Made by a program: the position numbers and the translations under genes
Notes under the pieces: model-generated
Seen by the model: the letters and a program-made list of their open reading frames with translations, nothing else
The model's database searches: none
Told to the model about the DNA's origin: nothing
Part shown: positions 10,376-22,604 of the stretch, one piece after another
Numbering within the stretch: position 1 is the first letter of the stretch
Layout: each line of letters opens with the position of its first letter
Source of the DNA: Bettongia penicillata ogilbyi
Taxonomy: Eukaryota > Chordata > Mammalia > Diprotodontia > Potoroidae
DNA: 64,000 bases
Direction: 5' to 3'
Assembly: GCA_023548195.1 (NCBI GenBank)
Contig: JAJHZJ010000416.1
Location: 558,001 to 622,000, forward strand

Positions 10376-11026
10376 TGCCCATGACTCCTCCATCCTTGAA
10401 CCACTTGATTCAACCATCCCCATTAGCTATCATACTATATCTCTTTTCCCCTTTGTGGCTAAAACTGTTCTCACTCAGTGCCTCCATTTCTCTCCTTTCA
10501 CTCATAAATAAACCCTTTGCAATTAGCCTCATCATTCAACTGAAATTGTTCTTTCATATTGTATTGTCATTTTCCAATTGTATGATCTTTCAGTTGCCAA
10601 TTCTTTTCTCACTCCTTTCTTGACCTCTCTGAACTTTTGATCCTGTCAATCACTCCCCTTAGGTTTTTGTGATACAGTTCTCTCCTGGTTTTCTCTTGCT
10701 TCCTTTCTCACTACCTCATTCTCTTCTGTTGGATCCATATCCAGGTCTGGCCCACTGATCTTTCGTGTCTCCCAAAGGCTCTATCCTGGAACTTCTATCT
10801 TCTCCCTCTCTGTTGTCTCTCTTGGTGGTCTCATCAGCTGTCATGGATTCAGGTATCTATGCAAATGATTTGAATCACTAGCTACTTCTTGGATACGTCT
10901 CATAGACATCCCAAATGCTGCATGTCCAAAATAGAACTTTGTCCTCATCTTCTCCCTTCTTTCTAAGTTCCTCATAACTACCCAGGGCACATCCTCCTTA
11001 GACACTCAGGCTTCAACCTCTTTCTG
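10376..11026 (+). mobile_element. L2 LINE fragment
   Basis: The stretch 'catcattcaactgaaattg', 'tctcttggtggtctcatcag', 'tctatgcaaatgatttgaat' and 'catgtccaaaatagaacttt' follows the L2 RT region in order (AD-like motif, then CPKxNF-type text). The inverted copy at 11027 interrupts it. Confidence 0.65.
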
Positions 11027-11218
11027 TAGGATAACAGGGTCTGTAGGAGAACATTATCTCTGACAAATCTTAGGAGAGTATTGTAGACAGTCCTAGGTTC
11101 TTAGAACCCCAAAGTGCAATCGAAATCTTGGTTTTGCTACCTATGTAGATCAGGAAGCATTTCTGACAGGGGGAGGGATTGCAGAGATTCTGGGACAGGG
11201 CTCTTACAGAAGGCGGAA
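11027..11218 (-). repeat. Left arm of a 192-bp inverted duplication
   Basis: Its reverse complement matches 11728-11919 over the full 192 bp with 7 mismatches by my count (about 96%). The surrounding L2 reads on as if this arm were inserted, so the left arm is probably the derived copy. Confidence 0.85.
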
Positions 11219-11727
11219 CCTTCTTCAATCTCTTCAACCTCAACTTTTCATTCAACCCACTTATCCAGACTTTTGTCAAGCCTTATTTTTCCTTCAGAAC
11301 ATTTTTCATATATGTCCCTTCTCTCCATTCCTACAGCTGCCACCCTGGTGAAAGGTCACATCATCTGATATCTGAGATAGTGCCAGAGCCTTCTGGTTTG
11401 TATCCCAGTCTCTTGTCTCTTGTCATTCTTTTGCCCAGCTGTGAATGTGATTTTTAGTAAAGTACAAATCTGATCATATCATGCACCCTCCTACCCCAGT
11501 TCAATGACTATCTTTCCCAAGTACCTGCAGGATCAAATAAAAAATTCTGTTTGGCTCTTTACATAACCTGACCCTCTCCTACCTCTACATACTCTTGTGG
11601 TTCCTCCCACAAATAGTCTCTCTCTTGACTTTATGCCTTTTCAATGGCTGTCCCTTGTGCCTGGAATGTTCTCCCTCCTCATTTCTGCCTAATGGCTTCC
11701 CTGGCTTCCTTCAAGATCCAGTTCAGT
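11219..11727 (+). mobile_element. L2 LINE fragment (spacer of the inverted repeat)
   Basis: The text 'acaaatctgatcatatcatg', 'taacctgaccctctcctac' and 'gccttttcaatggctgtccc' corresponds to the L2 3' coding region in the sense direction. Length 509 bp. Confidence 0.65.
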
Positions 11728-11919
11728 TTCCGCCTTCTGTAAGAGCCCTGTCCCAGAATCTCTGCAATCCCTCCCCCTGTCAGAAATGCTTCCTGATCTA
11801 CATAGGTATCAGACCCAAGATTTTGATTGCACTTTGGGGCTCTAAGAACCCAGGACTGTCTACAATACTCTCCTAAGATTTGTCAGAGATAATGTTCTCC
11901 TACAGACCTTGTTATCCTA
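11728..11919 (+). repeat. Right arm of a 192-bp inverted duplication
   Basis: This arm continues the L2 text ('cttctgtaagagccctgtcc', 'gaaatgcttcctgatctac') and is the likely source copy. See the left arm at 11027-11218. Confidence 0.85.
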
Positions 11920-11977
11920 TGGAAAGCTTCAAAGCAAAATGAAAATGAATCACTTCAAAGAACAGAAAGCAAAAAGG

Positions 11978-12690
11978 GAGGGCAGCTTGGTGGTACAGTG
12001 GATCAAACATCAGGTCTGGAGTCAGGAAGACCTGAGGTCAAATCTGGTCTCATACACTTACTAGTGGACTCCATTATGACCCTGGGAAAGTCATTTAACC
12101 CCTAGTTGCCTGAGTTCTTCATCTGTAAAATGGGGACACATGGGAGAAGGAAAAGGCAAACCTCGCCAGTGTATGGGCCAAGAAAACACCATGAAGGACT
12201 TACACGATGCTGAATGAAGTGAACAGGACCAGGACATTCTGCACAATGATGGCAGCATTGTGCAGCAATTAACCTTGATGGACTTGTTTCTTCTCAGCAA
12301 TACAATGACAAATTGTATACAAAGATGATTCCAAGAGACTCGTAATGGAAAATGCTATCCAGAGGAAGTCTGAATGCAGATCAAAGTATACTCATTTCAC
12401 CTTTTCTTCTTTTGTTTTTTTTTTTCCTTCTCGTGGTTTTCCCTTTTGTTCCAATTCTTCTTTCACAACATGACGAATGTGGAAACATGTTTAGTGTGAC
12501 TGTGCATAACCTATGTCAGATTTCTTGCTGTCTTGGGAAATAGGGAGAAGAGGGTGGGAGAAAAAAAATCATGACTCAAAATCCAATGATAGTGAATGTT
12601 GAAAATGAAAAATAAAGAGGTGAAAAAAAGAGAAAACACTAACAAAAGTCTGGGGAGTCACACGAATCGGACATAACTGGACAACAGGAA
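11978..12690 (+). mobile_element. SINE with RTE tail, split by an L1 3' end
   Basis: The head 'cttggtggtacagtggatca' and 'ctggagtcaggaagacctga' leads to 'ggagaaggaaaaggcaaacc' and 'gccaagaaaacacc'. It stops at 12189 and resumes after 12630 with 'ggagtcacacgaatcggaca' and 'taactggacaacagg', the end of the same SINE class. The L1 piece at 12190-12630 sits in its tail. Confidence 0.85.
12190..12630 (+). mobile_element. LINE-1 3'-end fragment inside a SINE
   Basis: Landmarks are 'gaatgaagtgaacaggacca', 'aatggaaaatgctatccaga', 'cttctttcacaacatgacga' and 'gcataacctatgtcagattt', then an A-rich tail. The direct repeat AGAAAACAC at 12181-12189 and 12631-12639 is the target duplication. It is younger than the host SINE. 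Confidence 0.85.
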
Positions 12691-12694
12691 GAAA

Positions 12695-12870
12695 GGCAAC
12701 ATGGTTCAGTGTCAGGACCATTAAATTTGGAGTCAGAAGTCTTGGGTTTAAATCCCAGCTTCACCACTCTGTACGTGACCTTGCTTGCAAAGTTATTTAT
12801 CCTTGCTGTACCTTAGTTTCTTCATTTTTAAAATGAGAAGGTTGGATTAGATGATCTCTAAATGGATCGT
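12695..12870 (+). mobile_element. MIR-type SINE, nearly full
   Basis: The stretch 'tggagtcagaagtcttgggt', 'ttaaatcccagcttcaccac' and 'aaaatgagaaggttggatta' is a MIR-class SINE with a 'ttggattagatgatctctaa' end. Confidence 0.75.
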
Positions 12871-14512
12871 CTTGGAGCTTGTGTCACCCTTAGTACTCAT
12901 ACCTCATCAGTACCCTCTGATTGGAGGGCAGAGCAAAGAATTCTTCCCAACACCTCCATTTAAAGAGGCCTTCCAGGCCAGCCACTTCTCTATTTCCCTT
13001 CCAGTTAACAGCCTTTGGACAGTACTCCATTATGATTGTGCCCTTGGGCATGGTACCTTTCCCTTTTCAGTTTTCATTTCCTTTTGAATTCTAAATTCTA
13101 TGATCCTAATGGCCTAAGAAGTTTCATGTTTTAAGCAGGGTGAACAATGAGACAGATGATTTGGGTTTCTTTCTGAGCTATAAATGAACTTCCTTCTGTC
13201 CTTTGCACAATTCCATTCAACTGAATTTCATTAAAAGTCTACTGTATGCAGAGCATTGTACATTAGACCCTAGGGATGCAAAGATGAAAAGGGCATGCCC
13301 TCTGTATTCATGAAGAAACAACACAGGCATTAATAACGAAAATAGAATAAGTGCATAAAGGAGGTCCAAACAAATTGTTAAGCGTGGTCCAAGGAAGGAA
13401 ATACCATCTTCTAGTGTGTCGGAATTAGACACCTTCCTTATGTCACTTGTCTTTGTGATAAATAGGATGTGCTGGAAAGTCCAGCCCAGAAGCACCCCTG
13501 TGATGGTAATTGTGCCTCAAGGGGAGTAATCACAACACATATAAAAGATAGACCACCAGTTTACCGCTACAGGTGATTGTCAAATTGGCAGCATTGCTTC
13601 TGGACATTGCAGAGCAATCATTTCATCAACTGATACATTTGTTGAACAGGGGGTTGAGACTGAACTGAGGCATCAAACTTTGTCCCCCTACCCTTTCCTG
13701 TTCCCCATGGTGGTGTTAAGATCTTGTCCTCTTTCTACCCCTTGAGTATGTGTCTGTTTTCTGGTTCACTGATATTTCCTAATCCAAGGAAACACAAGAG
13801 ATAAATCGTGTTAGTATATTCTCTAAGGGAAGTGAAGGGTGCTAGGGAGCCTTCCCTTGTCAGTGTATCTCTATGGAGTTATAGGACAAAGCTAAGAAAT
13901 CAGTCAGGCTCAGGCAAATCACTAAGTGATTTCCCTATGAGGAAACCTGACCCAGGCTCTGCTATTTATTGTATACATAAGAGTATTATGTTTATTTATT
14001 ATTATGCTATATTATTACATAAATTTATTTTTTATGTAAGTAGTTTCCTTTCCGTTAGTTAAGCAGCATTAGTTGGGAAGAAATTACAGGCTTCAGCAGA
14101 CTGGGGAGAAGAAGATCAAAGACATATTTATAGAGGAAGTAACAAAGGAAAAAGAGATGAGGAGGTTGATAGTCCCCCTGCTGAGAAGAAGTGAGGTGGC
14201 CATAAGTCAGCCTGACATGGACAGTGGGGAAATAGCTGTTATATCAACCTTTTCAGGATATATATCCAAGATAATGGAGAGCTCCACCATGGCTTATCAC
14301 AACTGATGACCATTATCCACTTATGATTATTTATGTGGGGGACAAAAGATGACACCAGAAGAAGGTTAGAAAGCATTTGTAGGAGTTATGATATCATGGG
14401 CAAGAAATAGGAGATCACGTGTTATCACTACTGCTGGATGAAAATAGGGGCTATAAAAGAGAAAGATGACTTTGAGAAATGTTGGTTTAGTAGATGGTGT
14501 TTAAGAACAGAA
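12871..14512. other. Unassigned region
   Basis: At about 13215-13390 the text resembles the ancient repeat seen near 29.9 kb ('taaaagtctactgtatgcag', 'ccctagggatgcaaagatga'). From 13495 to 14510 I recognise nothing: no long frame, RNA fold or repeat. An AT-rich patch lies at about 13970-14040. A decayed LTR element is possible. Confidence 0.35.
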
Positions 14513-14555
14513 TTGAGGAATGACAGAGCAAAGACGGCAAAGTAGGAGGTGGCTG

Positions 14556-14590
<35 letters not shown>

Positions 14591-17428
14591 CCAAATAGAT
14601 CTAGAAAATGCACCAGGCTGAATCCTGAGCAGAAAATTCAAGAAAAAATTACGAGTCATTTTTCTAGCCCAGATTGAGCAGGGAGACAGAGGAGTCTATG
14701 TATACTAGAGATAGGAGTATAACCACGAAATGCCTCATGGAGATTTCTAGCATAGAGCAAAGTCATGCACTAAGACAAGAAGAGGTTCCAAGTCCAGAAG
14801 AGAGGGGGCCCAATCTTGTCCAGGGTGCAGGAGTAGATACCAACTGTCCACCCTTTAGTTACTATACAGTTCCAGGTCACAGATCCAGGGCTGAATGAGG
14901 AAGGGACATTGCCTAAAGTCTCTTTACTGTTGGGTTAGGGTATTTGAGGGTACAGAATGGTCATAGACTCTAGGGGTTGTGCATTGAGCAAGGAGAAAGT
15001 TCAAAAGCAAGAAGCAACTGTGTGGTTTTGACATTAGGAGCAGAGCAGGGTTCTAGCTTCCAGCCCAGTCTGAAGCCTGTACTAGAATCACCAGGGCAAG
15101 AATCCCAGCCAAAAGAGAAATCTTCAGTTCTGTCATTCTACAGCAGCAGAGATTTTAAGTTGGATTTGTTGACCAAGACCAGCAGCCTTCTATTGGAACT
15201 CCACCAGTGTGTCGCTCAAGCCCAAACCAGAACAAGGATAGAAGGAAGGCAATAAATAGACTTTGAGTTGAATCCAATCACTTTGGAATTACTGAAAGCT
15301 TACAGATTCCCTACCTGAGCTGTCCTTGAGGTCCTGGAATAATGCCACAGCCAATACCACAAGAAAATAGGAGGAGGAGCACAGACATTCCCTCCAGAAA
15401 TGAATAGATCCCAGCCCTAACATTAAGTCCAAAATTAGGAAAGTAGGCTAGAAGAATGAGCAAACAAACACAAAATATCACATAAAACCTCTTACAATGA
15501 TAGAATGTCTCAGTTACAACCCAAGAAGAAGAGAATGATTCCAAAGGTTCTTTAAGCAAAATGTAAAAAAGAACCCCACTGCTTGGCACAAGTTCAATTA
15601 AAATCCCTGGAAGGGATAAAGGAAAGTTTAAAAAGGGATTTTTAAAAAATTGCAAATGAAATGAGGACTTTAGAAGAAAAAATTGGAAAAGTAATAAGAA
15701 TTATGGAAAAAAGAACTGGAAGAGGAATGAACAGCTTGGCAGAGGAAGTACAAAACCTTACTCAACCTATATTGTCATAATGAGACAAATAGAAGGTAAT
15801 ACTTTTATGAGTCAATACATACTTTGAGAATATTTTTATATTTTAAAATATTTAATAAAAAAAGAAAATGTAAGCTATCGCATAGCAAAAGATAACTAAC
15901 CCACAAAGTAGATTTGAGGAGAGATAATTTAAGAATCATTGAACTACCTGAAAGTCATGGCAAAAAAAAAAAAAAGAACCAAGACACCATATTTAAAGAA
16001 ATTATAAAAGAAAACTGCTTAAATGTCTTAGAACTCAAGGGCAGTGTAGCAATTGAAACAATTCATTTAGACTTTATCTGGGAGGAAAAAAGCAAAATTA
16101 AAACTCCCAGGAACATTATAGACAAAATCCAGAATCTTCAGGTTAAAAAAATGCTACAAACATCTGGAAGGAAAGAATTCAAGTATCAAGGAGCTGTACA
16201 CAATTAGGATCACATGATTTAGCAGCCACTGGTATAAAGGAGCAAAGAACTTGTTATATGTCACAGAAGGCAAAAGGTACATGTGGGTTATCATGAATAA
16301 TTTCCTCAACAAAACTGAGTATAAGTCTACAGGAAGAAAATGGACCTTGAATGAAAGAGATGACCTCTAAGCATCGCTTCATGACAAGTCCAGGTTTTCA
16401 CAGAAACTTTGAAGTACAAACACAGAAGTCAAGATAAACACAAAAGGTAAACATGAGTGAGCTAGCACAATGGACTGAACAAGTATAGATGGTTAACATT
16501 CTAACATGTGACTCCTAAGAATCTTATCCTTATCAGGGATCATAGAGAGAGTCTAATTAGACAGAGGGTCTGGGAGAAGTTGTGTTATGTTTTGAATATC
16601 TTTAAAAATGAATGGAAAGGAAGAAGAGGAGGAATAAGGAAGAAGGGGGAGAATAAGGATGGGAAAATTGTCTCACATAATTGAAATGCATAGATAGAAG
16701 TCTCTCCAAACGAGGAGTAAGTGATGGGGGAGCAGGTGACACTTGAATTTCAGATTTATCTGACCTGGTCAAAGGAGGGAAAAATACACACACACACACA
16801 CACACACACACACCACTTAGATACAGAAAAATATTTCACTCAATAGGAAAACCAGGTGGAAAGCGAAGAATACATTAAGGAGAGAATATTCCAAAGCAAA
16901 ACAAACTCTTAACCAAAGATGTACAAAAATATCTTTCTGTGCAAAGAATTGGAAGTTGAGAATTGGAGACCAGTTGGGGAATAGTGGAACAAATTATAGT
17001 ATATAGATGTGTTGGAATATTATTGCATTATATTGTATCATAAAAAATAGTGCAGGAGATGATCTTAGAGAAACTTAGAAAGATTTGTGTGAACTGATGT
17101 AGAAGGAGTTGAACAGAACCAGGGGAACAATTTGAAAGACTTAGAAATTCTGATCAACAGAATGACCAGGCATGATTCCAGAGGATTCATTATGAAACAT
17201 GTAATTCACCTCCTTACAAAAAGGTAATGGACTCAAGAGTGAAGATTGAAATACGTATAGTTTTTGGACATGATCAATGTGGAATTTTTTTTTTTTTTTG
17301 CTTAACTATATACGTTTATAGCAAGGGTTTGGTGTTTTCTTCTTTCTCTATTGGGGTAGGGGAGGTTTTTCCCAGGAAAAAAGGCAATTTTTTTTTTAAT
17401 TAAAAAAAATTTAAGTTTTTTTAAAAAA
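14513..17428 (+). mobile_element. LINE-1 copy: 5' UTR, ORF1 relic and 3' end
   Basis: The 5' end is 'gacagagcaaagacggcaaa', a typical L1 start. A (CA)n lies at about 14560-14588. ORF1 relics follow: a coiled-coil segment ('LEEKIGKVIRIMEKRTG', about 15670), the RRM-like start 'NLRIIELPESHG' (about 15926) and the C-terminal domain text (about 16100-16330, 'KKMLQTSGRKEFKYQGAV'). The sequence then passes through a (CA)n at 16780-16813 to the ORF2 C-terminus and 3' UTR (16920-17330) and an A/T-rich end. Most of ORF2, including endonuclease and RT, is missing. Many stops show it is old. Confidence 0.75.
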
Positions 17429-18929
17429 GAGTGTGATTAGGATTTCTGAAGGACAGTTTAAAATGAGGAGAGGATGGGTTCTGGTCAGGGATGGAGTACA
17501 TATAATAAGGGTTAGGGGTCACATACTTTGCTAGGAATCAGGCACTCACTGTGTTCTCCTAATACAATTGGTAACTGAGTCTCCAAACGACGGGTTCTTG
17601 TTTAGAGGAACCACCCCCTCTGTAGCCAAAGAGGATGAAACCCCATTTCTCTTTCAATTTTTCTGCCTTGGGTTTCTTTTTCTATAGTTAATCTCCCTTA
17701 GATTTCCATGAGGCTGGAAAAAATAGTTTTTCTTCTTTCTCTTCTGTTCAGTGGCCACAGTAGCTTGTAACAAAAGCATAAGGTGGAAGAATCACATACA
17801 CCTGTCTAGGCAAGCCAGGCATTGGACCTCAAATTCCAGGTTTCCTTTTTCTGTCTTTTTTTTCAGGAGTAGAGGTCAATAACTAGTGATCCTAAAAAAA
17901 AAATGGACATTCCCAACCTTAGTGACTACTTTGTGAGTTCAAGAATTCCTTAGTTTGAAAGATTGGTGCCAGCTTTCCAGAAAGATAAGAGGATTTCTTA
18001 ACAACGTGCTTTTCAGAGACAAGGATAATCACTTCCAGGATCATTCAATAGCTAAGGGACTAAAAAGGTCATTTTCTAACTGCCTGGAGATCCAAATCTC
18101 ATGGATTGCTTGATCCATAGTGTTACAGGTCCAAGGCAATTATATTGTTGAGCAATCCCTCAAAGGGTATTTACCTTTGGGGAATAGGTGAAAGTGTGAG
18201 GGACTCCTAGGGTATTTTATATTCTCTGTATTTATTTATGTATGCCTCTTCATCTTAAGCATTTTCCATGGGATAAAATAAAGGCAGTCCCATACCTGAT
18301 GCCCATATTGTATGTAGAGTATTTTTGTGGAATGAGAATCTGTTACCCTTCTTTGGGGAAAGTCCTAGACACGAATGATACCAGAATTTTATTTTGGAGA
18401 CTTGGATGGATTAATTCAGATGGGGCAAAGAACCAGAGTCTGGGGAAAAAGACCCTGGCGGGTAGAAGGAATAGGGAATCTCCTAGGATGAAACTTGGTT
18501 TGTATGAGCCCAGTCCTTTTTAGGGTGTTCAGAGACATAGTGTACTTATCTTTGCCTGGAGGCATGTCAATCAATTTTTTTTTAAGCCTTAAGGTAAAAA
18601 GAGAGAGATGGAAGAAAATTTCTTTCATATATTTGCCAATCCAGATACCCTAGAAAGAAGCAATTATAACATATGAGGAATAGTAGTAGAGAGCGCCAGT
18701 AACTTACAGATAATATCTAAAAAGAGATTCATTACAAAAACCAATAGTATCAGATGTTTATACACAAATGCACCAAATGTTGATAATAAAAATGATGAAT
18801 TAGAGATCTTAATGCAAGTATGTCTGAAATCTGGTAAGACCGTTCTCATGATTGGAATCATGCCCTGATAGGGTATAAATTATTCAAAAGAAAGAAAATA
18901 TATAAAAGTGGACATGAGGTGTTGGTGTT
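17429..18929. other. Unassigned region
   Basis: No recognisable gene or repeat. Open frames at 18242-18523 (plus) and 18664-18861 (minus) are short, lack splice or promoter support, and match nothing I know. Confidence 0.4.
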
Positions 18930-19050
18930 TATCCAATTCAACAAGCATCCATTAAGCACCCACTATGTGCCAGGGACTAGACACAGGAGATACAATGACC
19001 AAAATGAAATTGTCTCTGCATCTTTCACTTTTCCATAATGCATTCCATAT
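18930..19050 (+). mobile_element. Ancient mammalian repeat, head only
   Basis: The text 'caacaagcatccattaagca', 'ccactatgtgccagggacta' and 'gagatacaatgaccaaaatg' matches the start of the longer copy at 29885-30450. I am not sure of the family name. Confidence 0.5.
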
Positions 19051-19267
19051 CATTCTGTAACTTGTGGCATAAAGTCAATTCAGACCTGGATGACACTTCA
19101 GAAATCATCTAACTGAAAGCATTTTATACAAAAAGAAAAACCTCCTAACTAGTTGAGTGATTATCCAAAGATAGCATAGTTTGCTTCATAGGAGGTAATA
19201 TGTTCTTCTTCAATGGAAATCTTCAAGCAAAGGCTGGAAGACCATCTGGCAAAAATAGATTTCATGC

Positions 19268-19520
19268 CTTAAGGTGACTTAGTGGCATAGTGAACTCAGA
19301 ATCAGAAGATGACCTGAGTTCACATCCAGCCTCTAGCTGTGTGACCTTAGGCAAATCACTTAATTTCTCTCTGCCTCAGTATTCTCAACTGTAAAATGGG
19401 GATAATAATAGCATCTACCTCCCAGGGTTGTTGTAAGGGTCAAATGAAATAATATCTATAAAGTGTTTAGCGCAGGGACCATTACATAGGAGGAGCTTAA
19501 TAACAGCTTGTTTCTTTCCT
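19268..19520 (+). mobile_element. SINE with MIR/THER-type tail
   Basis: Head 'gtgacttagtggcatagtga', core 'gtgtgaccttaggcaaatca', then 'gtaaaatggggataataat' and 'tagcatctacctcccagggt', ending 'aggaggagcttaataacag'. Near full length. Confidence 0.8.
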
Positions 19521-19574
19521 TCCAGTTCTGAGATATTGTGTTTCTTGGAAGTCAAAGTTCAGAGTTGGTAGGCT

Positions 19575-20160
19575 TGTAGACTTCAGTAAGTCAAAGCTGA
19601 AAGACACCTTAGTAATCACCTTCACCTCAGAGGGAAGAAAATGAATTGTTCAAAGTCAAGATCATACAGCCAATATCAGAGATAGGACTGGAAGCTAGTT
19701 ATCCTGAGTCCAGCGCTAACTCCACTATATGGCAGCTGTCAGATCATTTTAACCCATCCACAGTCATTCAACAAACATCGCTGGGGGATCTGTGTGTAAA
19801 ACACTGAAAAGCATTTTTGCAGACGTAAACAGGAGTAAGATAATCGAACCTAGTTAGTAAGGAGAGCTAAGATAGACCATGAGCTATTATCCAAGGCAGA
19901 ATGTGGCAAGTGAAAGGTCAGGAGCGGGGACTTCCATGGAGCTCAGCAAAGGGGATGTCACCCCCAGTGAGGTATGGACAAGGAAGATTTTGTGAAGAAG
20001 ATGGCATGAGATGAGCAGGAAGGTCATTGCTGGTGGAGAAAATAATAGGAGCAAAGACCCAGAGGAAGGAAAGCAATCAGGCAATGACCAGTTTAGCTGG
20101 AACGAAGGAACCGACAAGAGAGCGGAGGCAGTGAAGACTAAAGAGTTTAGATTTTACCCA
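19575..20160 (+). mobile_element. MIR-like fragment followed by ancient repeat
   Basis: 19575-19740 reads as a diverged MIR-class core ('gaaagacaccttagtaatca', 'agatcatacagccaatatca'). 19745-20160 follows the ancient repeat of 29.9 kb: 'cattcaacaaacatc', a stretch with 'gcaaagacccagaggaagga', then 'gtttagattttaccc'. Both are old. Confidence 0.45.
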
Positions 20161-20390
20161 TAGAGTCTACACACTGGACTTAGAATAAGGAAAACCTGAA
20201 TGCAAATGTGGCCTGAGATGCTTGGGAGCTGTGTGACCCTGGGCAAGTCACTTGATTCTATTTGTCTCAGTCTCTCATCTGTAAAATGAGCTGGAGAAGG
20301 AAATGGCAAAACACTCCAGTATCTCTGCCAAGAAAACTCCAGTGGGGTCACAGAGTCAGACACGACTGAAATGACTGAGCAGCAACAGAT
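20160..20390 (+). mobile_element. SINE with RTE/BovB-like tail
   Basis: Core 'gtgtgaccctgggcaagtca', then 'gctggagaaggaaatggcaa', 'ccagtatctctgccaagaa' and 'cagacacgactgaaatgac'. The tail is well preserved, the head poorly. Confidence 0.8.
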
Positions 20391-20429
20391 TGGAGGCAGG
20401 GAAATCAGGGAGGAAGAGAAAGTGTTCTG

Positions 20430-20760
20430 TTATGGAAAAAACACTGTATTTATAGACAGAGACCCTTGAGTTTAAATCTGGGCAAGTCGTTTCCCAGAGT
20501 TAGATGGCAAGTGTCTGTTAGGTAGTGCAGTGGCTAGAGCACTGGCCCTAGAATCAGGAGGATCTGAGTTCAAATTTGGCCTCATATACTTACTAGCTAT
20601 GTGACCCTGGACAAGTCACCTCACCCCTATTGCCACAAAAAAAAAGATAGTTGGGCCTCAGTTTCCTCATCTGCAAAAATGGAAAGGGGAGGGATAGGAA
20701 TAGATGATTTCTAAGGTCTATTCTTGCTCTCAAATTGTTATTCTACTAGGCACAGCTTCC
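20430..20760 (+). mobile_element. Old MIR-like SINE with a young A-tailed SINE inside
   Basis: The young SINE is 20515-20646: 'ggtagtgcagtggctagagc', 'tcaggaggatctgagttcaa', 'gtgaccctggacaagtcacc', 'cccctattgccac', then a pure A-run. Older text flanks it ('gagtttaaatctgggcaagt' on the left; 'cctcagtttcctcatctgca' and 'gatgatttctaaggtctatt' on the right). The short form without the 'ggaaactgag' core resembles WSINE1 of Australian marsupials. Confidence 0.65.
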
Positions 20761-21609
20761 AAGTGACAGGTGATGAGGCAACATAATTAAAATGGGGATA
20801 AGAAAGACCCAGGATCTAGAAATACCTAGAAAAGGCAATGGGAGATTTTACAGAGAATCGTTGACCATTTACCTATCAGGGATGAATCCCTGTGAAGAAT
20901 GTGGAAGGAAGGGCTAGATGACCTCTAGTTTCTCTGAGCTTCCATGAGTCTAAGGCTGGGGAAATGTTCTTTGGTTTCTGAGAACCAGGGCTCCATCAAT
21001 ACCTTAGCTTTACAACTATTTCATCATGGTCTGGGGCAGCAGCTAAGCTTTAGTCCTAACTCCAAGCATCTGTTTTCCCTCCTGGCATAGAATTTAAGGT
21101 GTTGTGTTTGTTTTTAAATGTACAGATAGGTAATAGCCATCTCAGCACTTAAGGAAAGCAGGCTTTCATTCATTTAATGGAAAAGTAAAACAGCTGAATC
21201 AGCATTTTCCCATGCAGGTATAAAGGGACCTATATGGCATATTGGAAAGAATGCTGAATTTTAGAGTCAGAAGATCCAGTCTTAGTGTCACCCCTCACCC
21301 TGCCCCATGCAATGATACCAGTATTAGGGGGTGAAAAGAAAGCCATCAGATTCTATGTGCTGACTGCCAAGTTTCCCAGCTCCTTGCAGTCTCTGTTGGG
21401 CTCTGGGGGATTGGAGGGAGGGAAGAAGCCAACCTAGAGCATGGGGCATGCATGAATGCCAATGGGTCCATGATATCAGCAATTTCATCTCTTCAGTCTG
21501 GCATGTTTCCAGTTTAGCATTAAAGTGGTGCTTGACAAGTCAGCTCCAACGTGACTCACATCCACTGGAGGTGTTTGTAAGGGGTGTTTGGAATGGATGA
21601 GGCTTACCT
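20761..21609. other. Mostly unassigned region
   Basis: Only a MIR-like scrap is visible at about 21226-21290 ('agagtcagaagatccagtct'). It lies between the SINE cluster and the exon-like segment. Confidence 0.35.
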
Positions 21610-21772
21610 CCCGAGCCTCCTTTTGAAGTGGAGCCCTCAGAAAACAGCCGATAACTTCTCCAAGAGGATAGGAACCCAAGATGCCCAAGACCACTGTGAC
21701 AGCATCAGCCCACTCAGTTGGATTCCACACCCCATTCTTTACATTTGCTGAGCATCGCACCTCGTGCTGCTG
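21610..21772 (-). other. Possible coding exon (low confidence)
   Basis: On the minus strand a frame runs without stop from the acceptor-like 'accattctgcag' (ending about 21772) to the strong donor-like GGGAG|GTAAGC (junction about 21609/21610). It would encode about 54 residues, including 'EVRCSANVKNGVWNPTEW', then a hydrophobic stretch 'ADAVTVVLGILGSYPLGEVI', then 'GCFLRAPLQKEARE', with phase 0 at both ends. I do not recognise the protein. The open frame also extends past the donor. Acceptor, open frame and donor together exceed what most of this window shows, but chance is possible and no partner exon was found. Confidence 0.2.
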
Positions 21773-22600
21773 CTGCAGAATGGTGGGTGCTGCTTAGCTT
21801 TGAATCACAAATATCTTTCTACTGCTGAAGCACACTCTTGAAGTATCCCATGGACAATGACCATCTGGTGCAGCAGGATGCTCTGACGCCCTTGCTGGGG
21901 CTAGAACCTATCTCCTGCTGGCCAGAATGTGGATGAAAGTTTCACCAGCACCTGAATTTCCCTCAGATCTCTGCCTCCTGATGACAGGAAGTCATAGCGC
22001 TAGGGAGCAAACAGATCAGCAAGAAGATGATCCAAGTTCTGTCAGTATGGTTGGCTTGAACTCCACATTTCTCTCCATGTTCAAAACTCATTTCCCATTA
22101 ACCCATTTTTTTCAAAGTGAAATTTATATTTGAATTCTACAATAAGGTGTAAAAGAGTATGAAGGATACCTTAGGGAGTTTTCCTACAGCTCCTTTACAA
22201 AATATAAACAAATTAGCTGGACCCCTGGGGCTTTGGCTAGCCTAAGCCTTGGAGAGAGGGAGGAGAACAGGTTCAGAAAATTTGTGGAAAAGACCCTTGA
22301 AGAGGGAGATGAGGGGCTTTTTTTTTTCTCCCTGATTGGCTGTAATTGTAGCAGCAACTTGCTCAGAAAAAAAGAAATCTCACCTGTCATTTAGAGAGTC
22401 AGTTCAGGAGAATTTGAGGCCTACTTGAAGGAGCAGAGATATATACTACATGGGTGCATGTGTATACACCCCCCACACACACACGCAGATTCATGCACAT
22501 GCACATACACAGGCACTCATACACTCATACACACAAATGGTCACTGGAGAGAGGAAAGAGCTGCCAAAAGACAGACCCTGGCAGTGAAGAAAAACTGGCA
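21773..22600. other. Unassigned region with CA-rich patch
   Basis: No identifiable gene or repeat apart from a CA-rich run at about 22455-22535. Confidence 0.35.
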
Positions 22601-22604
22601 GTAG

